Notes: a model not told the origin generated them from the letters alone. Positions 20,026 through 30,443 are shown, counted from the stretch's first letter. The stretch: 64,000 nucleotides of DNA from Pararhizobium qamdonense (GCF_029277445.1 NZ_CP119566.1:3970001-4034000), one strand, 5' to 3'. A program made the numbers and translations.

Positions 20026-20593
20026 ATTTTCTTATGCCGCAAAAGCAACTTTTTGCGAACGGGCACCAGATGCGCGTCAATGCTCAGATGCAGCGTCGTG
20101 ACATGATTGGCTTAGCCTCTTCGGCGATGTCGAAAGACATGCCAAAACCGACTTTTAGTGTCATCCACCGGCGTGCGGAAAGAGCGTGTTATCGTAGCCT
20201 TGAAACTTTCAGTCGCGGCCATCTCGGTTATCCACAGCGCCGCTGCACGATTGCAACATTCGCTGAATTGCGTGCTGAAAAATACAATCATTGCGTTATA
20301 ATTTACCGTAATTTATACTAGAGGATGCGCAGTGCGCCTTTCCGGCAACAGATTGCTCACAACGGTTACGTGTTGAATTGATAATTGTCTTGGAGTGGGC
20401 CAGACCGTGTGTATGTTCCCGCGAGAGGGGTTGAAACCTCGTGACCATAATTTAAAAAAGATGCTAATATAGATCACAGTAAAGACAACAATCCGGCCAC
20501 CTGCGAACCTGATGAAGAAGTTCCAATTGCTTTTTCGCGTATCAAGTGCAATCAGCAAGGCAACTTACAGCCAGCTAAAACGTTCGAGACAAT
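20026..20593 (+). other. long AT-rich upstream region of the capsule locus
   Basis: This 568-base stretch is clearly richer in A and T than its surroundings, and no convincing gene is seen in it on either strand. It must contain the rkpA promoter. Candidate features are the AT-rich block around 20290-20325 (TTATAATTTACCG, TTTATACTAG) and a small hairpin-like CGAGAGGGG...CCTCG near 20422-20443. No defined operator was recognised. Confidence 0.5.
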
Positions 20594-23500
20594 ATGACAG
20601 TTGAAATCATAGGGCGCGCATGTCTCGCCCCTGGAGCGAATTCGCCGCAGGCGTTGTTTCGGGTTTTGCGGCAGGGCATATGCACGGTCACGCGCATTCC
20701 GTCCGACCGCTGGGATCTTGCGCGCTTCTGGCACCCTGTTTCCGGCAATCCGGGCAAGACCTATTCCTTTGCGGCCGGTGTTCTCGACAGCATCTATGCT
20801 TTCGATCCGGCAGCCTTCGGCATGTCGCAGCGCGAAGCCATGCATATGGACCCGCAGCAGCGGGTTTTGCTGCAATTGGCCTGGCGCGCGCTGGAAGACG
20901 CCAATATTTCCATTCCTTCGCTGCATGGCGAAAATGTCGGCGTCTATATCGGGGCGTCCAGCCTTGACCATGCCAATCTGACGGTCGAGGACCCGGCGGC
21001 GGCCGGTCCTTATTTTATGACCGGCAATACGCTTTCGATTGTTTCCAACCGTATTTCCCACATTTTTGGTCTCAGCGGCCCCAGCATGACGGTTGATACC
21101 GCCTGTTCGTCGTCGCTGGTTGCGCTCGATCAGGCGATGCGGGCGTTGAATGCCGGCGAAATCGATACGGCGATCGTCGGCGGCGTCAATGTTCTTGCCC
21201 ACCCGCTGCCGTTTGTCGGCTTTGCGCAGGCGCGCATGCTGTCGCCGGAAGGGCTCTGCCGCGCCTATGATAATGACGGTGCAGGCTATGTGCGCGCCGA
21301 GGGCGGCGTCGTGTTCGTTCTGCGCCGTTCCGATCGGGCCCGGCAGGAAAAGGACCGCAGCTACGCCAAGATCGTTGCGACAGGCGTCAACTCGGCCGGG
21401 CGTACCAACGGCATTTCATTACCGTCGCGCGAAGCGCAGGCCAATCTGTTGCGTTCGATCTATGAGGGCAACAATATCGATTCCAACCAGGTTGCCTTCG
21501 TCGAAGGCCATGGAACAGGGACCAAGGTCGGCGACCCCTCCGAAGTCTGGTCGATCGGCACGGTGATCGGCGCCAACCGGCGCGCCCCCGTTCCCATCGG
21601 CTCGATCAAATCGAATATCGGCCATACGGAGCCGGCATCCGGCCTGTTCGGCATGCTCAAGGCCGTGATGGCGCTTGAAAACAATTATCTGCCTGCATCG
21701 CTGCATTTCGAGACGCCGAACGAGAATATCGATTTCGACGGGTTGAACGTGCGCGTCACCGCCAACCCGATCGAACTTCTGCGCGGCAAGCGCGCGCGCC
21801 TCGCCGGTATCAACTCCTTCGGCTTTGGCGGCGCCAACGCCCATGTGGTCATCAGCGATCCCGATCCCGTCCAGGACGAACGCAGCCGCAATCATGCGAC
21901 CGGCCATGTTTTCATGGCCAGTGCCCATACCGCCCACAGCCTCGACGAATTGCTGAAGTCGTACAAATCGACATTTGCCAAGACCTCCAAGGACGAAGCG
22001 CGGGCTGTCATTGCCGCGTCCGGGGCCAACCGCACGCAGATGCGCCACCGCTTTGCGGCGCGCAGCGATCATCCCGAAGACATTATTCGCGCCATTGCCA
22101 GCCACCTGGAAAAGCCGGCGTCGGATATCGGCGAAACCGGCGAAGTGGTGACGAAGGATGCGAAGGTCGCCTTCGTGTTTTCCGGAAACGGTTCGCAATG
22201 GGCCGGCATGGGGGTCGAGGCCTTCCGCGAAAACCTGCATTTCCGCCAGTGTTTCACCTCCGTGAGCGCGTTGTTCAAGTTTCACTCGGACATCGTGCTC
22301 ACCGACCTCTTGACCGACCCGGATCTCGACAAGAAGCTGTCCGACACGAAATTCGCCCAGCCGCTCCTGTTTGCGGTCCAGGCGGCCCTGTCGGATTCTT
22401 TGGTTGCCATGGGCATCAAGCCGACGGCCGTCTTCGGCCATTCCGTCGGCGAAATCGCGGCCGCTTATGCGGCCGGCGCGCTGTCGCTGGTCGATGCGGT
22501 GTCGATCGTTGCCAAGCGCTCGCTGCACCAGGATCTGCTGGCTGGCCAGGGCACCATGGCCGCCGCCATGCTGGGCGAAGAGGCTGCCAACGCGTTTGCC
22601 AAGGCGCGCGGCCTCGACCAGATCTGCGTCGCCGCCATCAACGCGCATAATTCCGTGACGATGTCCGGCCCGGCGCATGAGGTCTCTGCGTTTCGCGATG
22701 CCGCCCGCAAGGCGAAAATCCCGGTCCAGATTCTCGATATCAACTACCCGTTCCATCACCCGATCATCGATCGCGCCAAGAAGGCTTTCCTCGCCGATAT
22801 CCCGGATATTGCGCCGCGCAAATCAGAGCTTGCCTATCTGTCGACCGTCACCGGCGAGCGCATGGACGGCACGCAGCTTGATCCAGATTACTGGTGGAAG
22901 AACGTGCGTGAGCCGGTCCGCTTCCAGGCCGCGACCGAAGCCGCCATCGACCTTGGCTGCAGCCTGTTCATCGAGATCTCGCCACGGCCGATCCTTTCCT
23001 CCTATCTGAAGGAAACGGTGAAGCAATCGTCGATCCCGGGCACGGTCGTTGCGACGTTGCTGCGCGATACCGGCGAAAAGGGCCAGGATCCGATTTCGCG
23101 TGCCATGGCGCGTGCCATCGCCCATGGGGCGGCGTTCGACGAAGCGCGCCTGTTTGGCAAGCGCAATGCGTTCGTCCGGCTGCCCAACCTGCCCTTCGAG
23201 CAGATCGAACTGCGCCCGGCCTCGACGAGCGACGCCAGCGATCTGTTCGGCCGCGGCTCCAAGACACCCTATACGCTGGCAGGCTGGCGGACTGATCTGA
23301 ACAGCGGCAGCTGGAAGAACCATGTCGACGCACATCTGTTTCCCGATCTGGCGGAACATGTCGTCGATGGCAAACCCATCCTTCCCGGCAGCGGCTTTAT
23401 CGAGATCGCCATCTCCGCCGCGCAGCAATATTACGGCACAACGCAAGTCGATATTACCAATCTGGAAATCGTGCGGCCGCTGGAGCTGGCCGACAACCGG

Positions 23501-26500
23501 ATGATGGAACTTTCGACCATCCTGTCTCCCGAAACCGGTGATATCGAAATTCGCTCGCGCGAGCGTCTTTCGGAAGACGATTGGGCCGTGAATGCGGTGG
23601 CCAGAAGCCGCAAACCCATCCCCACAGAGGCGATCACTCCCGCAAACGCCTTTGCCGGAATGGAAAAGACGGCAACCGTGACGCCGGTGAAAGCCTATGA
23701 AACCGCGCGCCAGTTCGGCCTGGATTACGGTCCCCGGTTCCAGCTGATGGCGAAGGCCGTCTGCTATGGCGACCGTTTCATCGATGTGGAGCTGAGGGAT
23801 CCTGAAAAGACCGGCAATCCGTTTGTCAACTATAGCCTCAATCCGATTTCCGTGGATGCGACATTCCATGGGATGGTGGCGCTGTTTGACCGGTTTACCG
23901 GTGATGCCGGCGGCGCGCCTTATATTCCGGTGCGGTTCGGCGCCGTGCGCCTCAGCAATTCGGGCGTGACCATCAAACGCGCCGTGGTCGAGATCGAGCG
24001 CATCAGCGCAAATTCGATCAAGGCGAAGTTCCGCTTCTTCGGCAAGAACGGCGAGGTCGTTGCAGCATTCGACGATTGCCGCTTTCGGCGGACCTATCTG
24101 CGCCAGCACAAGACGCTGGACATGCTGTCCTTCCACTATGAGGCCGTGCCGTCCGATCGCGCCACGCCGCTTGGCGTGTTGGGGCAGTCGAAGGTTCTGC
24201 CTCTGCCATTGCTTGCTGCCATGGACGAGAGCGGCATCGACAATACGACGCTGCTGTTCAACGCGGCGATCTACCGCGCCTGTCATGAAATTGCGCTCAA
24301 GCTCGGCAAGGGCACGGCCAAGGTCGATACGCGGTCCCTCCCCGGCGATTTTGCGTTCCGCAGTTTCCTGGCCAACTGCCTCTATGTCCTGGAAGATGCC
24401 GGTCTTTGCGAACACCGGGCGGGTAGCTGGAAGATCGCAACCGAATTTTCGCTTCCGCCCGTTGGCGACATCCTCAAGGAAATCTATGGCGAGCGCTCCG
24501 AGCGCGCCGTGGAAGCGGTGCTGATCAACAATTCCTATGCCGAAGCGCTGGATCGCATCGACAGTTTGTTTGCGCTGGAAACAGCCGGCAGCGAGCCGGA
24601 CGATGCGGCCAAGCCGCAGGGCTTCATCAGCGATGCAACGCTCGACCACCAGACCGTGCATTCCGAATCCACCCGTCAGCGGATGGATCTGGTGCTGGCT
24701 GCGGTCGAAAAGGCTCTTACCAAGGAAACAGGCAAGACCGGTCTGCGGATTGTCGAAGCGGGCACCGTCTCTGCCGGTTTCACCCGCCAGCTCGCGACGC
24801 TGGCGGCAAACCATGGCGCCAGCCTGATCGTCGTCGAACCCCGCGAAAATGCCCAGCGCAATCTGGAGATCGCGTTTGAGGAAGATGCGCATGTTCGCGT
24901 CCTGAAAAAGGATGCGTTCGCATCGCTTGCGGCTTTCGATCTCGTCGTTAGCGCCTCGGATACGGTCTTTACGCTGATCGACGAAGACGGTGCCATTCGC
25001 AACGCCCTGCGTGTCGGTTTGCAGGAAAACGGGGCTCTTGTCGCCGCGACCAATGCACCGACCGTATTCAGCGATTTTGCGTTCGGCCTGACCGAAAACT
25101 GGTTTGCCCGCACCCAGGCCGTCGAGTTTCCGATCGGCAAGCTGGCAACGGTCACGCAATGGCAGAAGGATCTGACCGATCTGGGCCTGCGCAATATCAC
25201 CGTCGAAGACCGTGAATTGTCGCATGGCAATATCATTACGGTCGAGGCGCAAGGCGGCCGGTTCGTTGATACGGCACAGGCGGCCGACGCCCAGCCTGCG
25301 CAGGTCGCCACGCCGGTGCTCGTGCTTCACGATGGCAGCGTTTCGAACCTGCAGAGCAAGCTCCCGGGCAAGGACGTCATTCAGGCGCCTCTTATCCAGG
25401 TCAAATTGACCGGCGATTTCGATAGCGACAGGGACAGGATTGCCGACGCGATCACAGGGCTGAACGAAAAACCGGTTCGGGCCGTCTATCTGTCTTCGCC
25501 GACTGCGGCAGATCGCAAAGAGGATTCGGCTGCCCTGCAAGATCGCGTTCTCTCGCTCAGCGCCTTTGCGGAAGCACTTCGCCAGCATTATGCGCATGCA
25601 GAGCCTGCAGCCGATCAGCGCCCGCGCCTGGTCATCGCTGCCCCCGGCGGTGCGCCCGTCACACTGGCTGCGCGCGGCAAGCCTGTCTCCGGCTCCAGCG
25701 TCAATAGCGGCCTGTGGGCTTTTGCCCGCGTGCTTCAAAACGAATATGATATCCTGGATATCCATTCGCTCGATTTCACCGGTCCCAAGGTAGAAGCGGG
25801 CAATCAGCTTGCGGCAGCAATCTCGATGCTCGGTGATACCAGCGAAAACCGCGAATGGCTGCTGGATGGTCAAAGCGGCATGCTGTCTGAAATCCGCGCC
25901 GTGCCCGGCCCGGTCGATCAGGGCTTGCGCAAGACGACCAGTTTCAAGGCGGCCACCATTCGCCAGCGTGTCAGCTCGCAGGTCGGCAGCATTGCCTGGG
26001 AACAGTCGGACATCCCGCAGGCAGGTCCCGACGATGTCGTCGTTGCGGTTGCCGCAACCGGCCTCAACTTCCGCGACGTCATGTGGGCGATGGGACTTCT
26101 GCCGGAAGAAGCACTCGAGGACGGCTTTGCCGGGGCAACGATCGGCATGGAGCTTTCCGGCCATGTCGTCGCCATCGGCAGCGGCGTCAAGGATCTTTCG
26201 GTCGGCGATGCCGTGATGGCGATCGCGCCTGCAGCCTTTTCCACCCATGTCGTCGTGTCGCGCTCGGGTGTCGCGAGGTTGCCGGAAACCGTCAGCCCCG
26301 TTGCGGCGGCCACCGTTCCCGTCGCCTTCCTCACGGCCTATTACGCCATGATCGAGCTTGGCCGCATCCGCGCCGGCGAAACGATCCTGATCCACGGTGC
26401 TGCCGGTGGGGTGGGTCTTGCCGCCCTGCAGGTTGCGAAGCTTGCCGGCGCCAAGGTCATCGCCACGGCGGGAACGCGCGAAAAGCGCCGTTTCCTGAAA

Positions 26501-28177
26501 ATGCTCGGCGCCGACCACGTCTTTGATTCGCGCTCGCTCGCCTTCGTCAACGATATCCTCGGCGTGACCGGCGGCGAAGGCGTCGATCTGGTGTTGAACT
26601 CGCTGTTTGCCGAGGCCATGGAACAGAGCCTGTCGCTGGTAAAGCCGTTCGGCCGCTTCCTTGAACTCGGCAAGCGCGACTATTACGGCGACAGCAAGAT
26701 CGGTCTTCGGCCTTTCCGTCGCAATATCAGCTATTTCGGCATCGATGCTGACCAGCTGCTGGTCAATGCTCCGGATCTCACCAAGCGGATCTTCACCGAA
26801 ATCGGTGCGCTGTTCGAAGAGGGCAAGCTTGTGCCCCTGCCTTATCGCGCCTTTGGCTTCGACGAGATCGGCAATGCTTTCCGCCTGATGCAGAATGCCG
26901 GTCATATCGGCAAGATCGTCGTCATACCGCCTGTCGCGGGGCGCGATGAGGTTGCCAATCTGCCGGCCGGCCGCATGTCTGTCGATAGCCTCGGCACGCA
27001 TCTGGTCGTTGGCGGTATTGGCGGCTTCGGTCTTGCCGCTGCCAACTGGCTGGCGGAAAAGGGTGCGCGCAACATCGCGCTTGCAACCCGCCGCGGCATT
27101 GCCGATATCGAGACGCTTGAGGCAATCAAGCGCTGGGAAAACATGGGCGTCTCGGCGACCGTGCATGCCTGCGATGTCACCGACGAGGCTGCCGCAGACG
27201 CGCTTTTGAACACGCTTCGCCAGATCGGCCCGCTGAAAACCGTTATTCACGCCGCCATGGTTCTCGATGACGCGTTGATCAACAATCTCAGCCGCGAACG
27301 CAACCGGCCAGTTATCGACGTGAAGGCGCAAGGGGCTGCCGTTCTCGACCGGTTGACCCGCGCCGATACGCTCGATCATTTCATCATGTTTTCCTCGGCA
27401 ACGACATTGGTCGGCAATCCAGGCCAGGCCAATTATGTGGCCGCCAATGGCTATCTCGAGGGCCTTGCGCGGACACGCCGGATCGACGGCCTGCCGGGGC
27501 TTGCCATCGGCTTCGGCGCAATCGCCGACAAGGGCTATCTGGCCGCGAATACAGACGTCAACGACCTGCTCTCCAAGCGCATCGGCAAGACGGCGCTGAA
27601 GGCGCAATCCGCCCTTTTCCAGGTCGAGAGCTATATCCGCTCCGATCCGGGCACTGTCGATGCGGCCGTTGCGATGGTTTCCGAGCTCGATTGGGCTGCG
27701 GCCCGTCACCTGCCGGTTGTTCGCAACGCCTTGTTCGAGGTGATCCTGCGGACGGCTGACCAGAACACGGCCGGCGGCGATGGCAAGACTATGGATCTCG
27801 TGGCGATGATCGATGGAAAATCGCCGCAGGAAGCCGAGGATATCCTCTATGATCTGGTCGCCAACGAGATTGCCGCGATCCTGCGCGTGTCGAAGGATAC
27901 GATCTCGCGCAACAAGATCCTCAAGGAAATCGGCCTCGACAGTCTGATGGCTGTGGAACTGGGCATCAGTTTCCAGCAGAATACCGGCTTCGACATGCCG
28001 TTGAGCGGCGTTGCCGACAACACCACGGTCGGGGACGTCGCGCGCAAGCTTTACGACAAGGTGAGCAAGCGGGATCATGGCAGCGACGAAGACAGCGAGC
28101 CCGCTGACAACAAGATTGTCAACGAGCTTGCGCAGCGCCATACCGGCAACGGTACGGAAAAGGTAGCGAGCCAATGA
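20594..28177 (+). CDS. rkpA: RkpA-type iterative fatty acid/polyketide synthase (KS-AT-DH-[MT-like]-ER-KR-ACP)
   Basis: This 2527-residue megasynthase has a full reducing module. KS: DTACSSS with C171, plus VEGHGTGT and NIGHTEPASG. AT: GHSVGE with S617, then YPFHHP, nearer malonyl than methylmalonyl types. DH: HVVDGKPILP with H922, plus DYGPRFQ and VDATFHG. A methyltransferase-like stretch (about 1360-1560) has a degenerate SAM motif. ER: HGAAGGVGLAALQVAKLAGAK near 1935. KR: GGIGGFG at about 2140, with FSSATTLVGNPGQANYVAANGYLE. ACP: GLDSLMAVEL with S2450. There is no thioesterase. The closest known match is Sinorhizobium RkpA, required for K-antigen synthesis and thought to make a lipid carrier or anchor. 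Its stop overlaps the rkpG start, so product release by RkpG is likely. Confidence 0.92.
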   Translation: MTVEIIGRACLAPGANSPQALFRVLRQGICTVTRIPSDRWDLARFWHPVSGNPGKTYSFAAGVLDSIYAFDPAAFGMSQREAMHMDPQQRVLLQLAWRALEDANISIPSLHGENVGVYIGASSLDHANLTVEDPAAAGPYFMTGNTLSIVSNRISHIFGLSGPSMTVDTACSSSLVALDQAMRALNAGEIDTAIVGGVNVLAHPLPFVGFAQARMLSPEGLCRAYDNDGAGYVRAEGGVVFVLRRSDRARQEKDRSYAKIVATGVNSAGRTNGISLPSREAQANLLRSIYEGNNIDSNQVAFVEGHGTGTKVGDPSEVWSIGTVIGANRRAPVPIGSIKSNIGHTEPASGLFGMLKAVMALENNYLPASLHFETPNENIDFDGLNVRVTANPIELLRGKRARLAGINSFGFGGANAHVVISDPDPVQDERSRNHATGHVFMASAHTAHSLDELLKSYKSTFAKTSKDEARAVIAASGANRTQMRHRFAARSDHPEDIIRAIASHLEKPASDIGETGEVVTKDAKVAFVFSGNGSQWAGMGVEAFRENLHFRQCFTSVSALFKFHSDIVLTDLLTDPDLDKKLSDTKFAQPLLFAVQAALSDSLVAMGIKPTAVFGHSVGEIAAAYAAGALSLVDAVSIVAKRSLHQDLLAGQGTMAAAMLGEEAANAFAKARGLDQICVAAINAHNSVTMSGPAHEVSAFRDAARKAKIPVQILDINYPFHHPIIDRAKKAFLADIPDIAPRKSELAYLSTVTGERMDGTQLDPDYWWKNVREPVRFQAATEAAIDLGCSLFIEISPRPILSSYLKETVKQSSIPGTVVATLLRDTGEKGQDPISRAMARAIAHGAAFDEARLFGKRNAFVRLPNLPFEQIELRPASTSDASDLFGRGSKTPYTLAGWRTDLNSGSWKNHVDAHLFPDLAEHVVDGKPILPGSGFIEIAISAAQQYYGTTQVDITNLEIVRPLELADNRMMELSTILSPETGDIEIRSRERLSEDDWAVNAVARSRKPIPTEAITPANAFAGMEKTATVTPVKAYETARQFGLDYGPRFQLMAKAVCYGDRFIDVELRDPEKTGNPFVNYSLNPISVDATFHGMVALFDRFTGDAGGAPYIPVRFGAVRLSNSGVTIKRAVVEIERISANSIKAKFRFFGKNGEVVAAFDDCRFRRTYLRQHKTLDMLSFHYEAVPSDRATPLGVLGQSKVLPLPLLAAMDESGIDNTTLLFNAAIYRACHEIALKLGKGTAKVDTRSLPGDFAFRSFLANCLYVLEDAGLCEHRAGSWKIATEFSLPPVGDILKEIYGERSERAVEAVLINNSYAEALDRIDSLFALETAGSEPDDAAKPQGFISDATLDHQTVHSESTRQRMDLVLAAVEKALTKETGKTGLRIVEAGTVSAGFTRQLATLAANHGASLIVVEPRENAQRNLEIAFEEDAHVRVLKKDAFASLAAFDLVVSASDTVFTLIDEDGAIRNALRVGLQENGALVAATNAPTVFSDFAFGLTENWFARTQAVEFPIGKLATVTQWQKDLTDLGLRNITVEDRELSHGNIITVEAQGGRFVDTAQAADAQPAQVATPVLVLHDGSVSNLQSKLPGKDVIQAPLIQVKLTGDFDSDRDRIADAITGLNEKPVRAVYLSSPTAADRKEDSAALQDRVLSLSAFAEALRQHYAHAEPAADQRPRLVIAAPGGAPVTLAARGKPVSGSSVNSGLWAFARVLQNEYDILDIHSLDFTGPKVEAGNQLAAAISMLGDTSENREWLLDGQSGMLSEIRAVPGPVDQGLRKTTSFKAATIRQRVSSQVGSIAWEQSDIPQAGPDDVVVAVAATGLNFRDVMWAMGLLPEEALEDGFAGATIGMELSGHVVAIGSGVKDLSVGDAVMAIAPAAFSTHVVVSRSGVARLPETVSPVAAATVPVAFLTAYYAMIELGRIRAGETILIHGAAGGVGLAALQVAKLAGAKVIATAGTREKRRFLKMLGADHVFDSRSLAFVNDILGVTGGEGVDLVLNSLFAEAMEQSLSLVKPFGRFLELGKRDYYGDSKIGLRPFRRNISYFGIDADQLLVNAPDLTKRIFTEIGALFEEGKLVPLPYRAFGFDEIGNAFRLMQNAGHIGKIVVIPPVAGRDEVANLPAGRMSVDSLGTHLVVGGIGGFGLAAANWLAEKGARNIALATRRGIADIETLEAIKRWENMGVSATVHACDVTDEAAADALLNTLRQIGPLKTVIHAAMVLDDALINNLSRERNRPVIDVKAQGAAVLDRLTRADTLDHFIMFSSATTLVGNPGQANYVAANGYLEGLARTRRIDGLPGLAIGFGAIADKGYLAANTDVNDLLSKRIGKTALKAQSALFQVESYIRSDPGTVDAAVAMVSELDWAAARHLPVVRNALFEVILRTADQNTAGGDGKTMDLVAMIDGKSPQEAEDILYDLVANEIAAILRVSKDTISRNKILKEIGLDSLMAVELGISFQQNTGFDMPLSGVADNTTVGDVARKLYDKVSKRDHGSDEDSEPADNKIVNELAQRHTGNGTEKVASQ

Positions 28178-29589
28178 GCGAGAACGAGGAACGCAACACC
28201 GCTTCGAAAATGAACAGCAGCCTGAAGGAGAACCTTCTGGACAAGATGCGCAATGCGCATCAGTCCTCGGAGCGTAACCGCATGGCCCGTTCCGAGCGCG
28301 ACGTTCCTCCGCCCGTCAGGCGCAAGCAGACGCGGTTTGAGGACTTGCCGGAATATAAACAGGTCCAGACCCAGAAGATCGCCAGCGAACAGTTGGGTAT
28401 CGACAACCCGTTCTACCGGGCGCACCAGACGGCGGCTGGCGCAACGACGGTGATCGATGGTCGCAAGCTGATCAATTTCGCGTCCTACGACTATCTCGGC
28501 CTCAACCGGCATCCGCATGTCCTGGCCGAGGCCCGCGACACCATCAATACATTCGGCATCTCCGCATCTGCCAGCCGTCTTGTGGCGGGCGAACGCCCGG
28601 CCCATGCCGAGCTGGAAGAGCGCATCGCCGCTTTCTATGGTGTTGAAGCCTCCGTTTGCTTCGTCAGCGGCTACCTCACCAATGTCGCGGCGATCAGCTG
28701 CCTGATGGGTCCCAAGGACCTCGTTGTTCACGACGAGTTCATTCATAACAGCGCGCTTGCGGGCATCAAGCTCTCCGGCGCGACACGCCGGCTGTTCAAA
28801 CACAATGATGCCAACGATCTGGAACATGTTCTGCGGACAGTTGCAGGCGATTACCGCCGTATCCTGGTGATCGTCGAAGGCGTCTATTCGATGGATGGTG
28901 ACATCGCCAATCTACCGTCGATCATGAAGCTGAAAGCCGAATATGGTTTCTGGCTGATGGTCGATGAAGCCCATTCGCTCGGTATTCTCGGCAAGCGCGG
29001 CAAAGGCACGTCCGAACATTTCGGCATCGATCCGCGCCAGGTCGATATCTGGATGGGGACGCTCTCCAAGACGACATCGAGCTGCGGCGGTTATATTGCC
29101 GGCAGCGCTGCTCTGGCCGCCGTGCTGAAGGCAACCGCCGGCGGCTTCGTCTATAGCGTTGGACTTGCACCGGTTTTGACAGCGTCGGCGATTGCGAGCC
29201 TTGATATTCTCGAGGGCGAACCGGAACGCGTCGCAGCGCTGCGGCGCAACGGTTCGCTGTTCCTCAAGCTTGCCCAGGAAGCGGGCCTCGATACCGGCTT
29301 GAGTGCCGGTTTTTCCGTGGTTCCGGTTCTGGTCGGTGATTCCCTGCGTGCGGTGCAGCTGTCGAATGATCTTCTTGCTGCGGGGATCAACGCTCTGCCG
29401 ATCATTCACCCCGCCGTTCCCGAAGGCATGGCCCGGCTGCGGTTCTTCATCACCAGCGAGCATACCGAAGACCAGATCCGCCAGACCGTGGCCCTGACGG
29501 CGGAAAAGCTCAAGGATCTCACCGAGCGGAATTTCGGTCTCGCATCGATCGATGTGCAGCAGATGATGAAGATGCTCGCCGCCCGCTAA
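28174..29589 (+). CDS. rkpG: RkpG alpha-oxoamine synthase family aminotransferase/acyltransferase
   Basis: This is a PLP enzyme of the family that includes serine palmitoyltransferase, BioF and KBL. After a charged 60-residue N-terminal extension come NFASYDYLGLNRHP, GISASASRLVAGERPAHAELE, VDEAHSLGILGKRG and the PLP lysine K299 in GTLSKTTSSCGGY. These enzymes join an acyl thioester to an amino acid with loss of CO2. Coupled by a four-base overlap to rkpA, whose synthase lacks a thioesterase, it is placed to take the acyl chain from the RkpA carrier domain. The amino acid used is unknown. In Sinorhizobium rkpG is needed for K-antigen. Confidence 0.92.
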   Translation: MSENEERNTASKMNSSLKENLLDKMRNAHQSSERNRMARSERDVPPPVRRKQTRFEDLPEYKQVQTQKIASEQLGIDNPFYRAHQTAAGATTVIDGRKLINFASYDYLGLNRHPHVLAEARDTINTFGISASASRLVAGERPAHAELEERIAAFYGVEASVCFVSGYLTNVAAISCLMGPKDLVVHDEFIHNSALAGIKLSGATRRLFKHNDANDLEHVLRTVAGDYRRILVIVEGVYSMDGDIANLPSIMKLKAEYGFWLMVDEAHSLGILGKRGKGTSEHFGIDPRQVDIWMGTLSKTTSSCGGYIAGSAALAAVLKATAGGFVYSVGLAPVLTASAIASLDILEGEPERVAALRRNGSLFLKLAQEAGLDTGLSAGFSVVPVLVGDSLRAVQLSNDLLAAGINALPIIHPAVPEGMARLRFFITSEHTEDQIRQTVALTAEKLKDLTERNFGLASIDVQQMMKMLAAR

Positions 29590-29642
29590 CGCGCTGCGCA
29601 AACAGCCAGGCCAACCTCCATGAACCGAACCGGTGTTGCGGC

Positions 29643-30443
29643 ATGACCCATGTGATCATTACCGGTGGTTCGAGCGGCATCGGGCTGGCGCTGGCCCGCA
29701 TTTACGCCGAGCGCGGTGCACGCCTCTCTCTCCTGGCACGCTCCCTGCCCGCACTTGAAGCCGCCAGGTTAGAACTTGCGCGGCGACACGGCGAGACATC
29801 GGTGCGTATCGAAAGTGCCGATGCCAGCGACGAAGGTCAGGCATTGGCGGCCATACGAAAATGCGAGGCTGCGTTCGGCCCCTGTGACATCCTGATCACC
29901 TCTGCCGGAATTGTCGAACCCGGACGGTTCGAAACGCAGACATCCGCCGTCTTCCGTCAGCAGATCGAGACCAATCTTTTTGGCAGCGTCAACGCGGTAC
30001 GCGCCGTCTATGCTGCGATGAAAGAGCGGCGCTCCGGAAAGATCATGCTGGTCTCGTCCGGCGCGGGCTTGATTGGCATCTACGGGTATGCCGCCTATTG
30101 CGCCTCGAAATTCGCCCTGCATGGTTTCGCCGATGCTCTGCGCTCCGAAGCAAAGCCTCATGGGGTCACTATTTCCGTTTGTTTTCCGCCGGATACCGAA
30201 ACGCCGCAATTTGCGCGCGAACTGGAACACCGGCCGCTGGAAGCAACCGTGATCATGGGACGCGTTGCCCCCTGGCCCTCCTCTGCCGTTGCCTTGCGGA
30301 TCGTGCGTGCGATAGACAAAGGCCAATTCGAAGTATTTTTCGGCTGGACGCTGTGGGCGCTCGGACGCTTTGGCGCGACGGTCAAGCCGGTTCTCAACTG
30401 GTGGTTCGACCGGGGCATTCGACGGATGATACCAAGGCGCTGA
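29643..30443 (+). CDS. rkpH: RkpH short-chain dehydrogenase (3-ketosphinganine-reductase-like)
   Basis: A classical SDR of 266 residues: the NAD(P) loop GGSSGIG near residue 6, catalytic S138/S139, Y152 and K156 (YCASK). The segment CFPPDTETPQFARE near residue 180 closely resembles the PPDTDTPG motif of eukaryotic 3-ketodihydrosphingosine reductases. A hydrophobic C-terminal part with the aromatic WWFDRGIRRMIPRR could touch the membrane. It follows rkpG by 53 bases. The natural job would be reducing the beta-keto group of the amino ketone made by RkpG. The family call is firm; the substrate is inferred. Confidence 0.9.
   Translation: MTHVIITGGSSGIGLALARIYAERGARLSLLARSLPALEAARLELARRHGETSVRIESADASDEGQALAAIRKCEAAFGPCDILITSAGIVEPGRFETQTSAVFRQQIETNLFGSVNAVRAVYAAMKERRSGKIMLVSSGAGLIGIYGYAAYCASKFALHGFADALRSEAKPHGVTISVCFPPDTETPQFARELEHRPLEATVIMGRVAPWPSSAVALRIVRAIDKGQFEVFFGWTLWALGRFGATVKPVLNWWFDRGIRRMIPRR

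Noticed and set aside
22823..28174. 1783-codon open frame on the minus strand opposite rkpA
   Set aside because: It mirrors the codon structure of rkpA in a GC-rich gene, has His/Arg/Gln-rich low-complexity composition and no recognisable domain, while the plus strand encodes a full synthase.
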